Below, in pieces: positions 25,067-35,198 of a stretch of DNA of 64,000 nucleotides (positions are counted from its first letter, which is position 1; each line of letters opens with the position of its first letter). Source of the DNA: MED-G105 sp038522945 (GTDB taxonomy: Bacteria > Pseudomonadota > Alphaproteobacteria > Caulobacterales > Parvularculaceae); NCBI GenBank assembly GCA_038522945.1, contig JBCBJV010000001.1, positions 496,001 to 560,000 on the forward strand. The letters run 5' to 3'. The position numbers and the translations under genes are program-made. The notes beneath the pieces are model-generated. The model was not told where the DNA came from, did not search any database, and saw only the letters and a list, made by a program, of their open reading frames with translations.

Positions 25067-28000
25067 TGTACAGTATACTGAAGCTAATTGGATTAAGCCT
25101 GGTCGGCATCGTCTTCGCTGTAGCCATCGCCGTTACGATGATCACTCAGACATCCGGTGGCCGTAGCTGGATTGCGGCCATAGCAGAACAACAGCTCGCC
25201 AGTATCTTGGGCGGGCCGGTGGAGATAACTGGCCTTGGCCCTGGCCTTCCCTCCAGGATCTACGTGGAACGCATGACCCTTTCCGATACGCAAGGATCAT
25301 TCGCTGAAATCCAAGGAGCTCTCGTCGAATTGGATCCCCTTGCCGCTATCACGGGGAATGTCAGAGTATCAGTTGCGCAGGTGGAAAGTGGAACTTTTTT
25401 GCGCTTGCCGGTTCTGCCAGAAAGCCAGGACGAAGACGCAACCCCGCCCCAAGCACTACAATTGCCGGAAGCATTTCCCTCCATTGCCCTTGAAAACATC
25501 CACCTCAATAGTATCGAGCTTTATCCGGCAGTATTCGGCGGTGGCCAAGATGAACCGCCCACGGAACTCTCCGCTGATGGGCGGATTGTTATGGGTGGCA
25601 GAGACATCACCGCTGACTTTATCGCCCAGCTATCGGATCCGGAAACGGGCACCCCGATCGATAGCCTTGCTGTCGAGATCAATCGCCCAACTAGAACCGA
25701 CTTGATCGTTGACCTTCGCCTTGCCTCGCCTCAAGCGGGCTATCTTAGCCGGTTACTTGGAGCCGGCGACGCCGTCTTAGTGACTGCGAACCATGAAGGC
25801 CCAGTCAATGAGTTAGAGATTATGCTGGCCGCACAGCTGGGAACACTTGGCCAATACACAGGTGATTTATCCGGCGATCCCAATCAACAAGATTTTCGGC
25901 TATCTCTTCAAGGGACGCCCGGATCGGCCTTTGACAATGTCCGAGACTATCTGGGTACAGATATCTTTCTGAATGTAAGCATCAATGCGCTCGCCGATGG
26001 CATTTCTATTGCTATAGATGAGGCAACTGCCCGCATTGGATCTCTTTCGGGAACCGCTTCTTGGACAAACCGCAATGGTGTGCTTTCTACAGCCAACCTC
26101 AGCGGCAATTTCAGCCCGGGGGAAGGCTTCCCGCCTGACCTTGCCGGGCTTGTCACCGATGGCGTTGATATCGCTGGCCAGCTTTCTCCTGATGGAAAAG
26201 AAACATACGCCATTGCGGCAAGCGTTAGTTCGAACGCATTCAGCTTGACCTTAAAGGATGCCAAATCAGACCTTGCCACGCAGTTCCGCGGCATCAGCGA
26301 GTTTGAATTGAAGCCTATTGAAGAAATCCAAACTTATCTTCCGGCTGGGCTTTCTGCTGCCGGCATCGTCGACGTGACCGGAAGCGAAAAAATCGCACTC
26401 GAAGGTTTCTCATTGACAAGTGGATCCGATCTTCAAGCATCAATCAACGCTCGATTGACCTCGCCATCCAACGCGATCGACGCAAATGGCAAGTACTCGC
26501 TTTCGCCCGATTTCCTAAAGCGCCAGGTTCCCGACGTCACATTTTTGTCGTCTCTGACCGGCACTTTCGATGTCGACGGTACAACCGAGGATATCCTTGC
26601 AAGACTGAACGCGACGATTTCGGCAATCCGCTTTAATGAGGAGGTCATCAATCCCTCGACCATTACCCTTGAACTTAGGGGAAGTGCGGAAGAATTCGAG
26701 GCGCAGGTCGACGGAAGCATCGATGGTACTGCGACATCCCTTAATGGTGATGTCGCCCGTGAAGCGAACGGACAATTTCAAGTATCAAAGCTTAGTATTT
26801 CCGCAGACGGAGCTTCCTTAGACGGGTCAGGTGCATTCGATCCAGCAACGCAGACCGGCGCGTTTTCCCTCGAAGTTCAAGGCGAACCGGGGGCAATGCT
26901 GCTTCCAGCATTACCCCTTGAGGGCTCATTGATCGCGAGCGGACAGATTGCAGACAGCGAAGCGAGCAGTTCGCTATCGCTCCTGGCCAACTCGTTTCGT
27001 GTACTGAACTATGAATTGAATGAGCTGTCTGTTTCAGGCAGCGGCCCACTTTCCGCTTTTGCGTTGGAAGCAAGCGCTCAGCGAATTGCCAATGAAGGCG
27101 CACTGCTCGTCGATAGTTTCAAGACGGAGTCGAATCTAAACCTCGAAGACGGCGTATCGGCGCAAGTGTCATCGCTCAGCGTCAGAGCCCAAGGTTTCGA
27201 CGTCGAGGCACAAAAGCCATTCAACTTAGTTATAACCGATGGTCTCTCGATTGAGGGCCTTGGACTAGAACTGAACCAACAGGGCCGGCTTCTTTTGGAT
27301 GCAAGGCTTTCGCCGCAAAGATGGGAAGCATCGGGTAGGCTGGACAATCTGAACATCCCCGAGACGCTCGCCGCCACATCCGCAGCGTTTTCGCTTGATA
27401 CCGATCAGCCCAAAATGGCATCCGGTGATTTTTCACTTTTCTCACTGGCAAGTGCAGAACCAAAAGAAATCCTAAAGGGTGAGATCGAATGGAATGGGAG
27501 TTCACTAAGCCTGCGCCATCCAGAAGAAGGCAGTGGTGAGACATTCGTCTCAGATCTGACCTTCCCGCTCCTTTTGCAGCGAGACAACGGTTTAAGTATC
27601 AACGCACAAGGAGCACTTTCCGGCTCCGCGCGATACCAAGGCCCCTTGGAACCCCTAGCCGCCTTCTTGCCGCCTGCTCTTCAGACGCTGGAGGGGATCA
27701 CGACTATGAGTGTTTCCCTTTCCGGTGAAACGAGTGCACCAGCGGTTGACGGTTCGGTATCTCTTGAAAATGGCGGGTATACGGATGTTGCAACAGGGCT
27801 CACTATCGCCAACATCGCTGCACAGTCTGATGTGTCGTTCAAGAATAATGCTGGCACCCTATCTTTTACCGCAGACGCGTCCGGTGCAGGCCAGACAGAA
27901 AAAACGATGAAGACCGAGGGGCGCATTGTACTTGGTAATGAGAATTCAGTCAACGTCACCCTTGATCTGAATGGTGCATCATTTATCGCAGGTCCGATTG

Positions 28001-28941
28001 AGTCGCTGATTGCGTCAGGCTCATTGGCCCTCTCCGGTGATCTCGACCGAATGGCCGCAAGCGGTACGTTTGAGGTCGAAGAACTTAATGCCGGTGTCGC
28101 CGTGCCCCCCGCGACAGGGCTGACACCTATAACAGTAGTGCGCACCGATACGATTGAGAAGGACGAAATCCCAACGGGCCCGACAGACCTCACCGCAAAA
28201 GGCGAAGTAACCGGTCCCTTGATTGATTTAGACATTGCCCTCAAAGCTCCACAGGAGATCTTCATCCGAGGACGCGGCCTTGAAAGTGAGTGGTCCGCGG
28301 ATGTCCGGCTGACAGGAAACAGCACTGCACCATTGCTGGTGGGCGGCGTGAATGTGCGACGCGGCACAATCGATTTTGCGGGACGGCGTTTTGATATCTC
28401 AACCGGTGAAATCGCCTTTGATCGACTTGGAAGAAACGATCCGCGGCTTGATCTGCGTGCCGAATATGAAGCTGACAACGACCTCACTGCAGCCATTGTC
28501 GTGGGCGGAAGGGGCTCGGCGCCGACGGTCAATCTTGCCTCGACGCCTTCCCTTCCCAACGAAGACATCATGGCGGTTGTCCTCTTTGGTAAAGCGGCGA
28601 ACCAACTGTCGGCGTTTGAATCCCTGCAAGTGGCTCAAGCTCTGGCACAGCTAGGCGGAGTTGGGCCATTCGGCGGCGGCTCCGGGCTGACGGGCACGGC
28701 CCGCTCTGCCGTCGGGCTCGACATGCTCAACCTTGACCTAGACAGTGACACAGGGGCGAGCGCGCTCACCGTCGGCAAGTATCTTGCGGATGGCCTTTTC
28801 GTTTCTGCGTCGCAGAATGCCCGAGGCGATCAGGGGTCAGTCCGAGTCGAGTATGAAGTCACTGACTCCATTAGCCTGGAAACGTTGCTCGAACAGGATG
28901 GAGATCAGACAGTTTCAGCAAACTGGAAACGAGACTTTTAG
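25066..28941 (+). CDS. tamB: Translocation and assembly module subunit TamB
   Basis: This 1291-aa protein has an N-terminal membrane anchor (about residues 4-26). A very long beta-rich domain follows, then the C-terminal DUF490 region (VGGVNVRRGTIDFAGRRFDISTGEIAFD, ILFGKAANQLSAFESLQVAQAL in variant form), ending WKRDF. TamB-type proteins bridge the inner and outer membranes and may carry lipids or assist barrel assembly. Overlap of stop and start with tamA shows coupled translation. The size and layout are typical of alphaproteobacterial TamB. Confidence 0.93.
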   Translation: MYSILKLIGLSLVGIVFAVAIAVTMITQTSGGRSWIAAIAEQQLASILGGPVEITGLGPGLPSRIYVERMTLSDTQGSFAEIQGALVELDPLAAITGNVRVSVAQVESGTFLRLPVLPESQDEDATPPQALQLPEAFPSIALENIHLNSIELYPAVFGGGQDEPPTELSADGRIVMGGRDITADFIAQLSDPETGTPIDSLAVEINRPTRTDLIVDLRLASPQAGYLSRLLGAGDAVLVTANHEGPVNELEIMLAAQLGTLGQYTGDLSGDPNQQDFRLSLQGTPGSAFDNVRDYLGTDIFLNVSINALADGISIAIDEATARIGSLSGTASWTNRNGVLSTANLSGNFSPGEGFPPDLAGLVTDGVDIAGQLSPDGKETYAIAASVSSNAFSLTLKDAKSDLATQFRGISEFELKPIEEIQTYLPAGLSAAGIVDVTGSEKIALEGFSLTSGSDLQASINARLTSPSNAIDANGKYSLSPDFLKRQVPDVTFLSSLTGTFDVDGTTEDILARLNATISAIRFNEEVINPSTITLELRGSAEEFEAQVDGSIDGTATSLNGDVAREANGQFQVSKLSISADGASLDGSGAFDPATQTGAFSLEVQGEPGAMLLPALPLEGSLIASGQIADSEASSSLSLLANSFRVLNYELNELSVSGSGPLSAFALEASAQRIANEGALLVDSFKTESNLNLEDGVSAQVSSLSVRAQGFDVEAQKPFNLVITDGLSIEGLGLELNQQGRLLLDARLSPQRWEASGRLDNLNIPETLAATSAAFSLDTDQPKMASGDFSLFSLASAEPKEILKGEIEWNGSSLSLRHPEEGSGETFVSDLTFPLLLQRDNGLSINAQGALSGSARYQGPLEPLAAFLPPALQTLEGITTMSVSLSGETSAPAVDGSVSLENGGYTDVATGLTIANIAAQSDVSFKNNAGTLSFTADASGAGQTEKTMKTEGRIVLGNENSVNVTLDLNGASFIAGPIESLIASGSLALSGDLDRMAASGTFEVEELNAGVAVPPATGLTPITVVRTDTIEKDEIPTGPTDLTAKGEVTGPLIDLDIALKAPQEIFIRGRGLESEWSADVRLTGNSTAPLLVGGVNVRRGTIDFAGRRFDISTGEIAFDRLGRNDPRLDLRAEYEADNDLTAAIVVGGRGSAPTVNLASTPSLPNEDIMAVVLFGKAANQLSAFESLQVAQALAQLGGVGPFGGGSGLTGTARSAVGLDMLNLDLDSDTGASALTVGKYLADGLFVSASQNARGDQGSVRVEYEVTDSISLETLLEQDGDQTVSANWKRDF

Positions 28942-28962
28942 GCGCCGATGCCCCGTCGGCGC
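28942..28962 (+). terminator. Weak hairpin after tamB
   Basis: GCGCCGA (28942-28948) pairs with TCGGCGC (28956-28962) just after the tamB stop. Only AATTT follows, so it is a weak terminator candidate. Confidence 0.4.
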
Positions 28963-28997
28963 AATTTGGGAGGAGCACACCGACAGGGCTAGGGCAA

Positions 28998-29039
28998 AGA
29001 TCAGCAGAATATTGGGGGGAGAACATTTGCTGCTGATCT
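28998..29039. other. 10-bp inverted repeat around a 22-nt spacer
   Basis: AGATCAGCAG and CTGCTGATCT flank a G-rich 22-nt spacer between the convergent tamB and fghA genes. It may be an RNA hairpin limiting read-through or a leftover of a small mobile repeat. No second copy was seen in the window. Confidence 0.45.
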
Positions 29040-29152
29040 GAAGTAACTTACGTCCGGACTTGGGCGGTGGATCAGTGATCGCAGCACGTCAGGATTGGCC
29101 CGAGCAATCGTCCATAAGTTTTTCCTGTGTAACCGGAACTTGGATCAGCCTT

Positions 29153-30016
29153 TTAGGTTGCTTGCAGATGGTCAGCTGCCCAATGCAAGTGATCACCGAG
29201 GAAGCTAGAGATAAAGAAATAGCTGTGATCGTACCCTTCCTGATAGCGCATCTGCAAAGACTGGCCGTGGTCTGAACAGGCGCGTTCGAGCAGGTCCGGC
29301 TTTAGCTGACTATTCATAAACTCGTCGTTCAGGCCCTGATCGACCATTATCTCAGGTACCCGGTGGCCGTCCTCGATAAGGGCGCATGCATCGTATTGCC
29401 GCCAAACGCCTTTATTGTCGCCGATGTATCGTGGCAGCGCATTCTGACCCCAAGGACAGTTGATGGGAGAGGCGATCGGTGCGAGGGCACTCACGGATTT
29501 GAAGCGGTCAGGATTTTTAAGGCCAATAGTCAACGCTCCATGACCACCCATGGAGTGGCCTGTGAGGCCCAGACGACCGGCATCGATCTCCGCGAATTCA
29601 GTGAGAACCAATTCCGGTAGTTCGTGTGCTACGTAAGAGTACATTCTATAGTTTTCAGCCCACGGTGCTTCGGTCGCATCAAGATAGAAGCCAGCCCCTG
29701 AGCCGAAATCATACCGGTCATGCTCACCGTCTAATTCGAGCCCTCTTGGACTCGTGTCGGGCGTCATAAATGCCAGGCCTATATCAGCGCAAAGTCTTTG
29801 GGCGCCTGCTTTCACCATTGCGTTCTCATGAGTGCAGGTAAGCCCGGCCAGAAAAACAATGAGAGGCACAGGTCCTTCCCGGACCTGGGGCGGCAAATAA
29901 AGCCCCAAGGTCATCTCGGTCCCCGTCGAGCGCGACGAATGGGAAAATACTTTCTGCATGCCGCCAAAGCACTTATTGGCACTCAATTCAGTCAATGTAG
30001 ACAAGGAGCCCTCCAC
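29153..30016 (-). CDS. fghA: S-formylglutathione hydrolase
   Basis: This 287-aa alpha/beta-hydrolase matches S-formylglutathione hydrolase (esterase D) along its length. It releases formate from S-formylglutathione in formaldehyde detoxification. The nucleophile is Ser155 in GHSMGGHG, with His264 in YDHSYFF and Asp226 as the likely third residue. Typical segments are FLAGLTCTHENAMVKAGAQR and TPDTSPRG. The start is GTG behind AAAGAGG. The usual partner, a glutathione-dependent formaldehyde dehydrogenase, is not in the window. Confidence 0.95.
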   Translation of the reverse strand: MEGSLSTLTELSANKCFGGMQKVFSHSSRSTGTEMTLGLYLPPQVREGPVPLIVFLAGLTCTHENAMVKAGAQRLCADIGLAFMTPDTSPRGLELDGEHDRYDFGSGAGFYLDATEAPWAENYRMYSYVAHELPELVLTEFAEIDAGRLGLTGHSMGGHGALTIGLKNPDRFKSVSALAPIASPINCPWGQNALPRYIGDNKGVWRQYDACALIEDGHRVPEIMVDQGLNDEFMNSQLKPDLLERACSDHGQSLQMRYQEGYDHSYFFISSFLGDHLHWAADHLQAT

Positions 30017-30046
30017 TACCTCTTTGACCGCCCCATATTGACACCA

Positions 30047-31159
30047 TCAGTAGCCGGTCATTTCGAGATATCCAACCCCAGCATGACTTCCTTCAAAACG
30101 AATTGGGCCTTCCCAATAGGGAAATGAAGTCGCCATCCAGCTGTTGTCATTGAGGGGTTTAGTTCTCAAATCGACGCCTCGACCATCAATCGCAACGCGC
30201 CAGTCCAAAGGAACTTTGCGACCTTCAACGGATTTGGTGCGCAGCGGGTCAATGCTGATTTGTGATGCCTTTAGCGATGTCGATTTGCCATCAGCAGCGA
30301 TCCAGGTCCCTGCAAAAAAATCGCCATTCACCCTATCTCGCAGGCGAAAGAGCATGGCTTTTTGTCCATCTTCAAAATGGAGTGAAAACCAATCCCACCC
30401 GGACTGCGTCTCCGCCAGAAGCTTGCTGCTCCACTCGCGGTCCATCCAGGCACGGCCTTTTACCTGACGGACGACACCATCAATCTCGACCTCACCCCGA
30501 ACCGAGAAGAAGGGTTGCGAGTAGTAGTAAGAGGCTTGGCCTTCGGGCGATTTAATGCTGAAGCCTTCTTCACCCTGTAAGACAAGCGGCCCATTCGCGG
30601 CTAGGGTAAGGTCATATCCAAAATCCTGACCATAGGCGCGCAGCCGTGTATCCGAAAGTAGGTCTGCGCCTTCCCTCGCCTCAAACACCCAATCGTCAAT
30701 ATATGCACTGAACGGAGCGGCACTGACACCGGCCTGGCCGACACCGTCACGGGCAAACTTTTCCGCCGAGTAGTGGCCTTTTGATGTAGTTACTGCCGCA
30801 TGCGCCATAAACAAATAGTCCGCAGACCAAATACTCACCTGCCCCGCCGTTGTTTCCTCACTCAAATTGTCCGACGGGGGCCCAAGACCAGACCGGAACA
30901 ACGTCCACTGGACGCCAATTGCTTCGTTTGTCTCCACGTCTTGGAGATTGGCGGTAAGGTACCACCACTCGATGCGATGTCCGTCATGAGGCCCATGGTC
31001 CGTAGGGAAACTGAATTCCTTTCCGGGCAGAACCGGCAAGAAGCCTTCCTCGTCGCGGCCAAGTCCGGCAAACCCCTGCGCGAACGCAGTCTGAAGCCAT
31101 GCGATCGATAAAACCAAAATCCAAATCAATCTTTGTACGGCTCTAAAATCAGCGATCAT
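30047..31159 (-). CDS. AttH-like secreted lipocalin-type protein (COG5621)
   Basis: This 370-aa protein has a signal peptide (hydrophobic WILVLSIAWLQTAFA). It matches the predicted secreted hydrolase family AttH/COG5621, with the typical DHGPHDGHRIEWWYLTANL at about residues 54-72 and the C-terminal WMDREWSSKLL and GWDWFSLHFEDGQ. The fold is two lipocalin-like halves related to the carotenoid hydratase CrtC, but its signal peptide and operon mark it as the transporter-associated type. The start at 31159 (ATG) overlaps the permease gene by 11 nt. It probably binds or hands over a lipid-like substrate. Confidence 0.82.
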   Translation of the reverse strand: MIADFRAVQRLIWILVLSIAWLQTAFAQGFAGLGRDEEGFLPVLPGKEFSFPTDHGPHDGHRIEWWYLTANLQDVETNEAIGVQWTLFRSGLGPPSDNLSEETTAGQVSIWSADYLFMAHAAVTTSKGHYSAEKFARDGVGQAGVSAAPFSAYIDDWVFEAREGADLLSDTRLRAYGQDFGYDLTLAANGPLVLQGEEGFSIKSPEGQASYYYSQPFFSVRGEVEIDGVVRQVKGRAWMDREWSSKLLAETQSGWDWFSLHFEDGQKAMLFRLRDRVNGDFFAGTWIAADGKSTSLKASQISIDPLRTKSVEGRKVPLDWRVAIDGRGVDLRTKPLNDNSWMATSFPYWEGPIRFEGSHAGVGYLEMTGY

Positions 31160-33689
31160 TTGCAAATGCTCTCAGCAAGTCCGTCGGTTCTGACCGCCGC
31201 ATGGCAAGAAAGCTCGGCAAGGCAGCAAGACACGTGGTCGCTACCGCCATGGCGATCGTCACAAGCCATTGTGCGGGGTACTTGGTCATGGGCAATTGCC
31301 ATCCAAACGCTTCCACATTGATGATATCAGTTAGAATGAAGGCGATTACGAGACCCAAGGGAATAGCAAGAAGGGCGGTAACGCCCGCAAACAGAAGACT
31401 CTTCACAAGGTCTAACGCAGCCAGCTGGCCGCGAGTTAGTCCCATTGCCCAAAGGGGAGCAACTTGTGGCAAGCGGGAAATCGACAGCGACAACAAGCTC
31501 GTCAGCATGGCAACGCCGGCAACAATAAGGGTAAGAACCGTCAGAGCAGCGGTCACCGAAAAGGTCCGCTCAAAGATCTGTAAAGAAAATTCCTTTAGGC
31601 CTGATTGGTCTATCATATTTGATTGTTGCAGGCCAAACCGGTCCTGAAGTTCTGCGGACAAACCGCTGGTCTTCGCCGGATCCATGCGCAGCAAAAACAA
31701 GGTCTGTTGTGTCTCTGGCCAATTGTTCGCAACGCGGTCAATGGGAACCATAATCTCGTTCACCAGATTGCCATAGTCTGAATAGATACCGGCAATGGCG
31801 GCTTTCCATGGCCCGTTTGGAAGATCCAGAACGATGTTCTCGCCCGGCCGATATCCAAAACGCCGCGCTAATTGCTCATTGATCAACACACCTTCGTTGT
31901 CCTCTAGCCGTGCCCAAGGATCGGAGATCGCCGCAATCAAAGGCCAGTTATCGCTATAGGTCGGGTGCGGCGTAATTCCCATAATGCGCAAGGGTGCGCT
32001 CTCATACCGCGTGCTTTCCAGCATGACAGGAAGGATTGTCTCCACTGTGTCGCCCTCGGTTAGAAAGGCTTCGATTTCCCTCGCTTTCTCCACGGGAGCG
32101 TTGACATAGAGTTCTGCCGCCAATCGCTGATCCAGCCAACCGGTAAACGTATCCCGGAAACTACCAACCATGGCCCCCACCCCGATATTCACCGCCAGTG
32201 CAAGCAGCAGCGCTTGAAGGGCGAGAGACATCGCCGGCAATTGCTGGCGCCCATCGGCCCAAAACCATTTGGTAACCGACGTGCCCGCGACCCCTTCAGC
32301 CAGCCTCAAACCAACGGAGAAGAGAACAGGAAAGACCAGCGCAGCACTCGCCATTACTGCGCCCATAATTAGAAAGCCGGAAAATAAGCCTCCTACGAAC
32401 GTCAGAAAAAGTACGCCCACGGACAGAAAGATAACGGCCGTGATCACGCTGACCCGATGGGACCGGGCATTGCGGGAAAGCCAGGCTTGAGGTTGGGCCG
32501 GGGCAATGACCGGCATTTGATAGATTGCCCAAAGGAACTTGGCGGCGGTGGCCAACGTTCCCAAAAGGCTGATCGCTAGACCCAAGCCCCACCAGGATGC
32601 CCTGAAGGTCAGGCTACCGGGCACTTGCGCGCCATAGAGACTAATCAAGGTCAGCGCAACATCGGGCAATAACAGGGCTGCGACTATGTATCCGAGCACT
32701 AACCCGATAAGCCCTGCAACTATCGCGAAAATCGCAAGCTCAATAATCAGCCCCAGCGTCAGTTCATTTTTCGACGCACCACACGCTATTAACGTCCGCA
32801 ACATAGGCCTTCGTTGCTCGAATGATAGGCCAATGGCCCCGTGGACAATCAGCAGTCCAACAAAAAAAGAAAGGAACCCAAACGCGGTCAAGTTTAAATG
32901 AAAACTCCCCGTGAGTTGCTGGGTGTCGCTAGTTGTTGGTGGAAGCCGCTCGATCAGTTTCGTATCAGTAATGTCTGAGACCGGTAGCAGACCAGACCGC
33001 TGTTCTGTTGCAATCAGTAGGCGATCGATCTTGCCGATTTTGTCGAGAACGGTTTGTGCAGCGGCGATATCCATGATCAGTGTGAGTGGGGCCATACCGT
33101 CGACTTCGACCACGCGCGGCAATGTCTGCTCATCTCGCGTCAATGGTTGATCGTTTGCAGTAAGGTTTAGCTCTTTCAACGTTTGTCTTGCTGCCAACGA
33201 CACATAGGGTGGGCGCATGAAAACAAGCGGCGTCAGGCCCGTACTTTCTTGTTGGTCGGCCCCGACCCCATTTAACCCCCTCACCGCTGCGGTTGCCGGC
33301 AGCGACACCAGGTCCACGCCCATCACGGTGACACGGCGTCCCTCAACCACAACGCTCCCGGTGACCACCGGTGAGACGCGCCAACCTGCACGGCGCAACT
33401 CTGCAAAGACACTCTCATCGAATGGCTCGCCCGTGCGGCTTTCAAATACCGACAACTGATCTGCACCAAGTTGCTGCGCAGCGAGGTCATAGCTTTCGCG
33501 GGCCTCAAAATTGAGGGCCTGAACACCAGAAAACAAAGCTGTAGCAGCCGCAAGGCCCACGACCAACGTGATTGCCTGCAAAGGGTGACGCGGCCAGTGA
33601 CTGAGCAGCGTCCGTAACACCCAAGACAAATCTGTGCGCGCCATTGGCCGGGTTCGACTATACGCCGAAGCACTTGCGTTACTCATCAT
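31149..33689 (-). CDS. FtsX-like ABC transporter permease
   Basis: This 846-aa inner-membrane protein has about ten membrane segments and the layout of the large MacB/FtsX-type permeases with two FtsX domains. A first helix (residues about 38-58) leads to a periplasmic domain, then a cluster of helices at 265-480, another periplasmic region, and final helices from about 700. It overlaps the ATPase gene by 4 nt and the AttH-like gene by 11 nt. The three form one operon for envelope lipid or lipoprotein handling; the substrate is unknown. Confidence 0.9.
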   Translation of the reverse strand: MMSNASASAYSRTRPMARTDLSWVLRTLLSHWPRHPLQAITLVVGLAAATALFSGVQALNFEARESYDLAAQQLGADQLSVFESRTGEPFDESVFAELRRAGWRVSPVVTGSVVVEGRRVTVMGVDLVSLPATAAVRGLNGVGADQQESTGLTPLVFMRPPYVSLAARQTLKELNLTANDQPLTRDEQTLPRVVEVDGMAPLTLIMDIAAAQTVLDKIGKIDRLLIATEQRSGLLPVSDITDTKLIERLPPTTSDTQQLTGSFHLNLTAFGFLSFFVGLLIVHGAIGLSFEQRRPMLRTLIACGASKNELTLGLIIELAIFAIVAGLIGLVLGYIVAALLLPDVALTLISLYGAQVPGSLTFRASWWGLGLAISLLGTLATAAKFLWAIYQMPVIAPAQPQAWLSRNARSHRVSVITAVIFLSVGVLFLTFVGGLFSGFLIMGAVMASAALVFPVLFSVGLRLAEGVAGTSVTKWFWADGRQQLPAMSLALQALLLALAVNIGVGAMVGSFRDTFTGWLDQRLAAELYVNAPVEKAREIEAFLTEGDTVETILPVMLESTRYESAPLRIMGITPHPTYSDNWPLIAAISDPWARLEDNEGVLINEQLARRFGYRPGENIVLDLPNGPWKAAIAGIYSDYGNLVNEIMVPIDRVANNWPETQQTLFLLRMDPAKTSGLSAELQDRFGLQQSNMIDQSGLKEFSLQIFERTFSVTAALTVLTLIVAGVAMLTSLLSLSISRLPQVAPLWAMGLTRGQLAALDLVKSLLFAGVTALLAIPLGLVIAFILTDIINVEAFGWQLPMTKYPAQWLVTIAMAVATTCLAALPSFLAMRRSEPTDLLRAFANDR

Positions 33690-34426
33690 ACAGACTGAAT
33701 TTGTCCCCGATCGAGATGGTAACGTTGCTTCATACGCGAAGCGATCCTTTCACTATGTGTAACCATTAAAAAGCACGCCCCGGTCTCTTCCACGAGGTCG
33801 ACCGCTAGCTGTATCACCGAATCACTCGTTTCGACGTCCAGATTCCCGGTCGGTTCATCCGCCAAAATCAGAGACGGCTGTCCCGCGAAAGCGCGCCCTA
33901 TAGCAACCCGCTGTTGTTGCCCGCCGGAAAGCTGCTCCGGATAACGATCAAGAAGGTCTGTCAAACCGAGTGTTGTGCCCAGACGGCTGATCCAGTCCGG
34001 ATCCGGTTTCGCCGTCAGCCGCGCTTGGAAATCTAGGTTGTCTCGGACCGTCAGGCTGGAAATCAAATTAAACTGCTGGAAAACGATGCCGATATGTTGA
34101 CGACGCAAAGCCGACCGTTCGTCGTGACGCAGCGCGCTATACGGTCGTCCCAGGAACTTGATTTCACCCTGATCAAACCCATCAAGGGCGCCGATGAGGT
34201 GCAAGAGTGTGCTTTTGCCACTTCCAGACTCGCCAGTAAGAGCAATCAAATCTCCGGCTCGCGCATTTAATGAGACCCCTTGAAGGACGGGGACGGACCC
34301 ACTCGCGCTTGCATAGGCTTTGTGGAGGTCCTGGACCACTAGTAACGGTTCTAGCGCCGAATCCGACTTGTGGGCGAGGTCGGCCTCACGCATTGCCTGT
34401 CCGTTGTCCTGAAAAGTCCCGTCCAT
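33686..34426 (-). CDS. LolD/MacB-like ABC transporter ATPase
   Basis: This 246-aa ATPase powers the adjacent FtsX-like permease. Walker A is GESGSGKST at residues 65-73, the signature LSGGQQQR at 165-172 and Walker B LILADEPTGNLD from 185. The sequence order and the Q-loop FQQFNL are typical of the LolD/MacB class. It is the first gene of the three-gene operon. Start choice is reasonable but the first 25 residues look variable. Confidence 0.93.
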   Translation of the reverse strand: MDGTFQDNGQAMREADLAHKSDSALEPLLVVQDLHKAYASASGSVPVLQGVSLNARAGDLIALTGESGSGKSTLLHLIGALDGFDQGEIKFLGRPYSALRHDERSALRRQHIGIVFQQFNLISSLTVRDNLDFQARLTAKPDPDWISRLGTTLGLTDLLDRYPEQLSGGQQQRVAIGRAFAGQPSLILADEPTGNLDVETSDSVIQLAVDLVEETGACFLMVTHSERIASRMKQRYHLDRGQIQSV

Positions 34427-34475
34427 TTATTGCTCTGCCCACAGATTTAGTCAGATGGCGTTATGCCTCAACCTA

Positions 34476-35066
34476 TCATGGCGTAAGCCAGCCAGCTGTC
34501 CTAGCGTCATCGATGTAGCGAAATACCGCACGCCGATGGCCTGTTCGAGATAAGCTGAGCCAGTCGATTGTCCGCACTTGGAACACAATCATGGCAAAAT
34601 GCAGTCCGAGATCGGTCAGATCGATTGATTTGTCCTCAGTGGCAGCTTGATTGGGCACCGCAATGGGTGTCCCAGGGCTTTGGACGCTTCGATAATCTGA
34701 TAGGGACGCCTCTGAGAGGCTTGATCTTTCCTCCCGCCAACGATCACTAGCTCGATCGACAGTCGCATCACCAGACGCTCGAATTTGCACCATCGACTTT
34801 CGATCGAAAAACAAAAGGCTGGCTGCGCTATTGGCGGTCAGCTCCGCGACCTTTTGTGAGCGGCTGTCCGTGAACATTGTAAATTGCTGGGTTGCCTTGC
34901 AAACCCGTCGCAAAACAAGGGTTCGCACTTGCGGGCCACCATTTTCTGAAACCGACGCCAGACTGACCCACCGAAAGCCAGAGTGGCGATCATGGGTCGC
35001 GCGGGCGAGGACTGACCAGATATCCGCCTCGATCTCGTCAAGAGTTGTGTTACCCTGCGCGGCCAT
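34476..35066 (-). CDS. Pyridoxamine 5'-phosphate oxidase family flavoprotein
   Basis: This 196-aa protein has the split-barrel FMN-binding fold of the PNPOx family. Characteristic parts are GGPQVRTLVLRRV, QFTMFTDSRSQKVAEL, ASLLFFDRKSMVQIRASG and the C-terminal DWLSLSRTGHRRAVF. The known PdxH active site is not fully present, so vitamin B6 oxidation should not be assumed; many members are FMN- or haem-binding reductases of unknown role. It lies divergently beside glpK with a 132-nt gap. Confidence 0.83.
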   Translation of the reverse strand: MAAQGNTTLDEIEADIWSVLARATHDRHSGFRWVSLASVSENGGPQVRTLVLRRVCKATQQFTMFTDSRSQKVAELTANSAASLLFFDRKSMVQIRASGDATVDRASDRWREERSSLSEASLSDYRSVQSPGTPIAVPNQAATEDKSIDLTDLGLHFAMIVFQVRTIDWLSLSRTGHRRAVFRYIDDARTAGWLTP

Positions 35067-35198
35067 CTGCCTTGCCTACTCCCTCGGCACGGCAACGTGC
35101 CACTTACCTTTGTCTGACTTTGCTTCGAAAGCGAGCTCAAGCGAGCACCAAAACAATACGCGGTCCACGCTAGATAGGACTGCCGGAGGATCCCCACC

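Noticed and set aside
30047..31159. Naming the AttH-like protein as carotenoid hydratase CrtC
   Set aside because: It shares the CrtC-like lipocalin fold, but has a signal peptide, AttH-type motifs and a coupled ABC transporter operon, so a crtC call is not supported.
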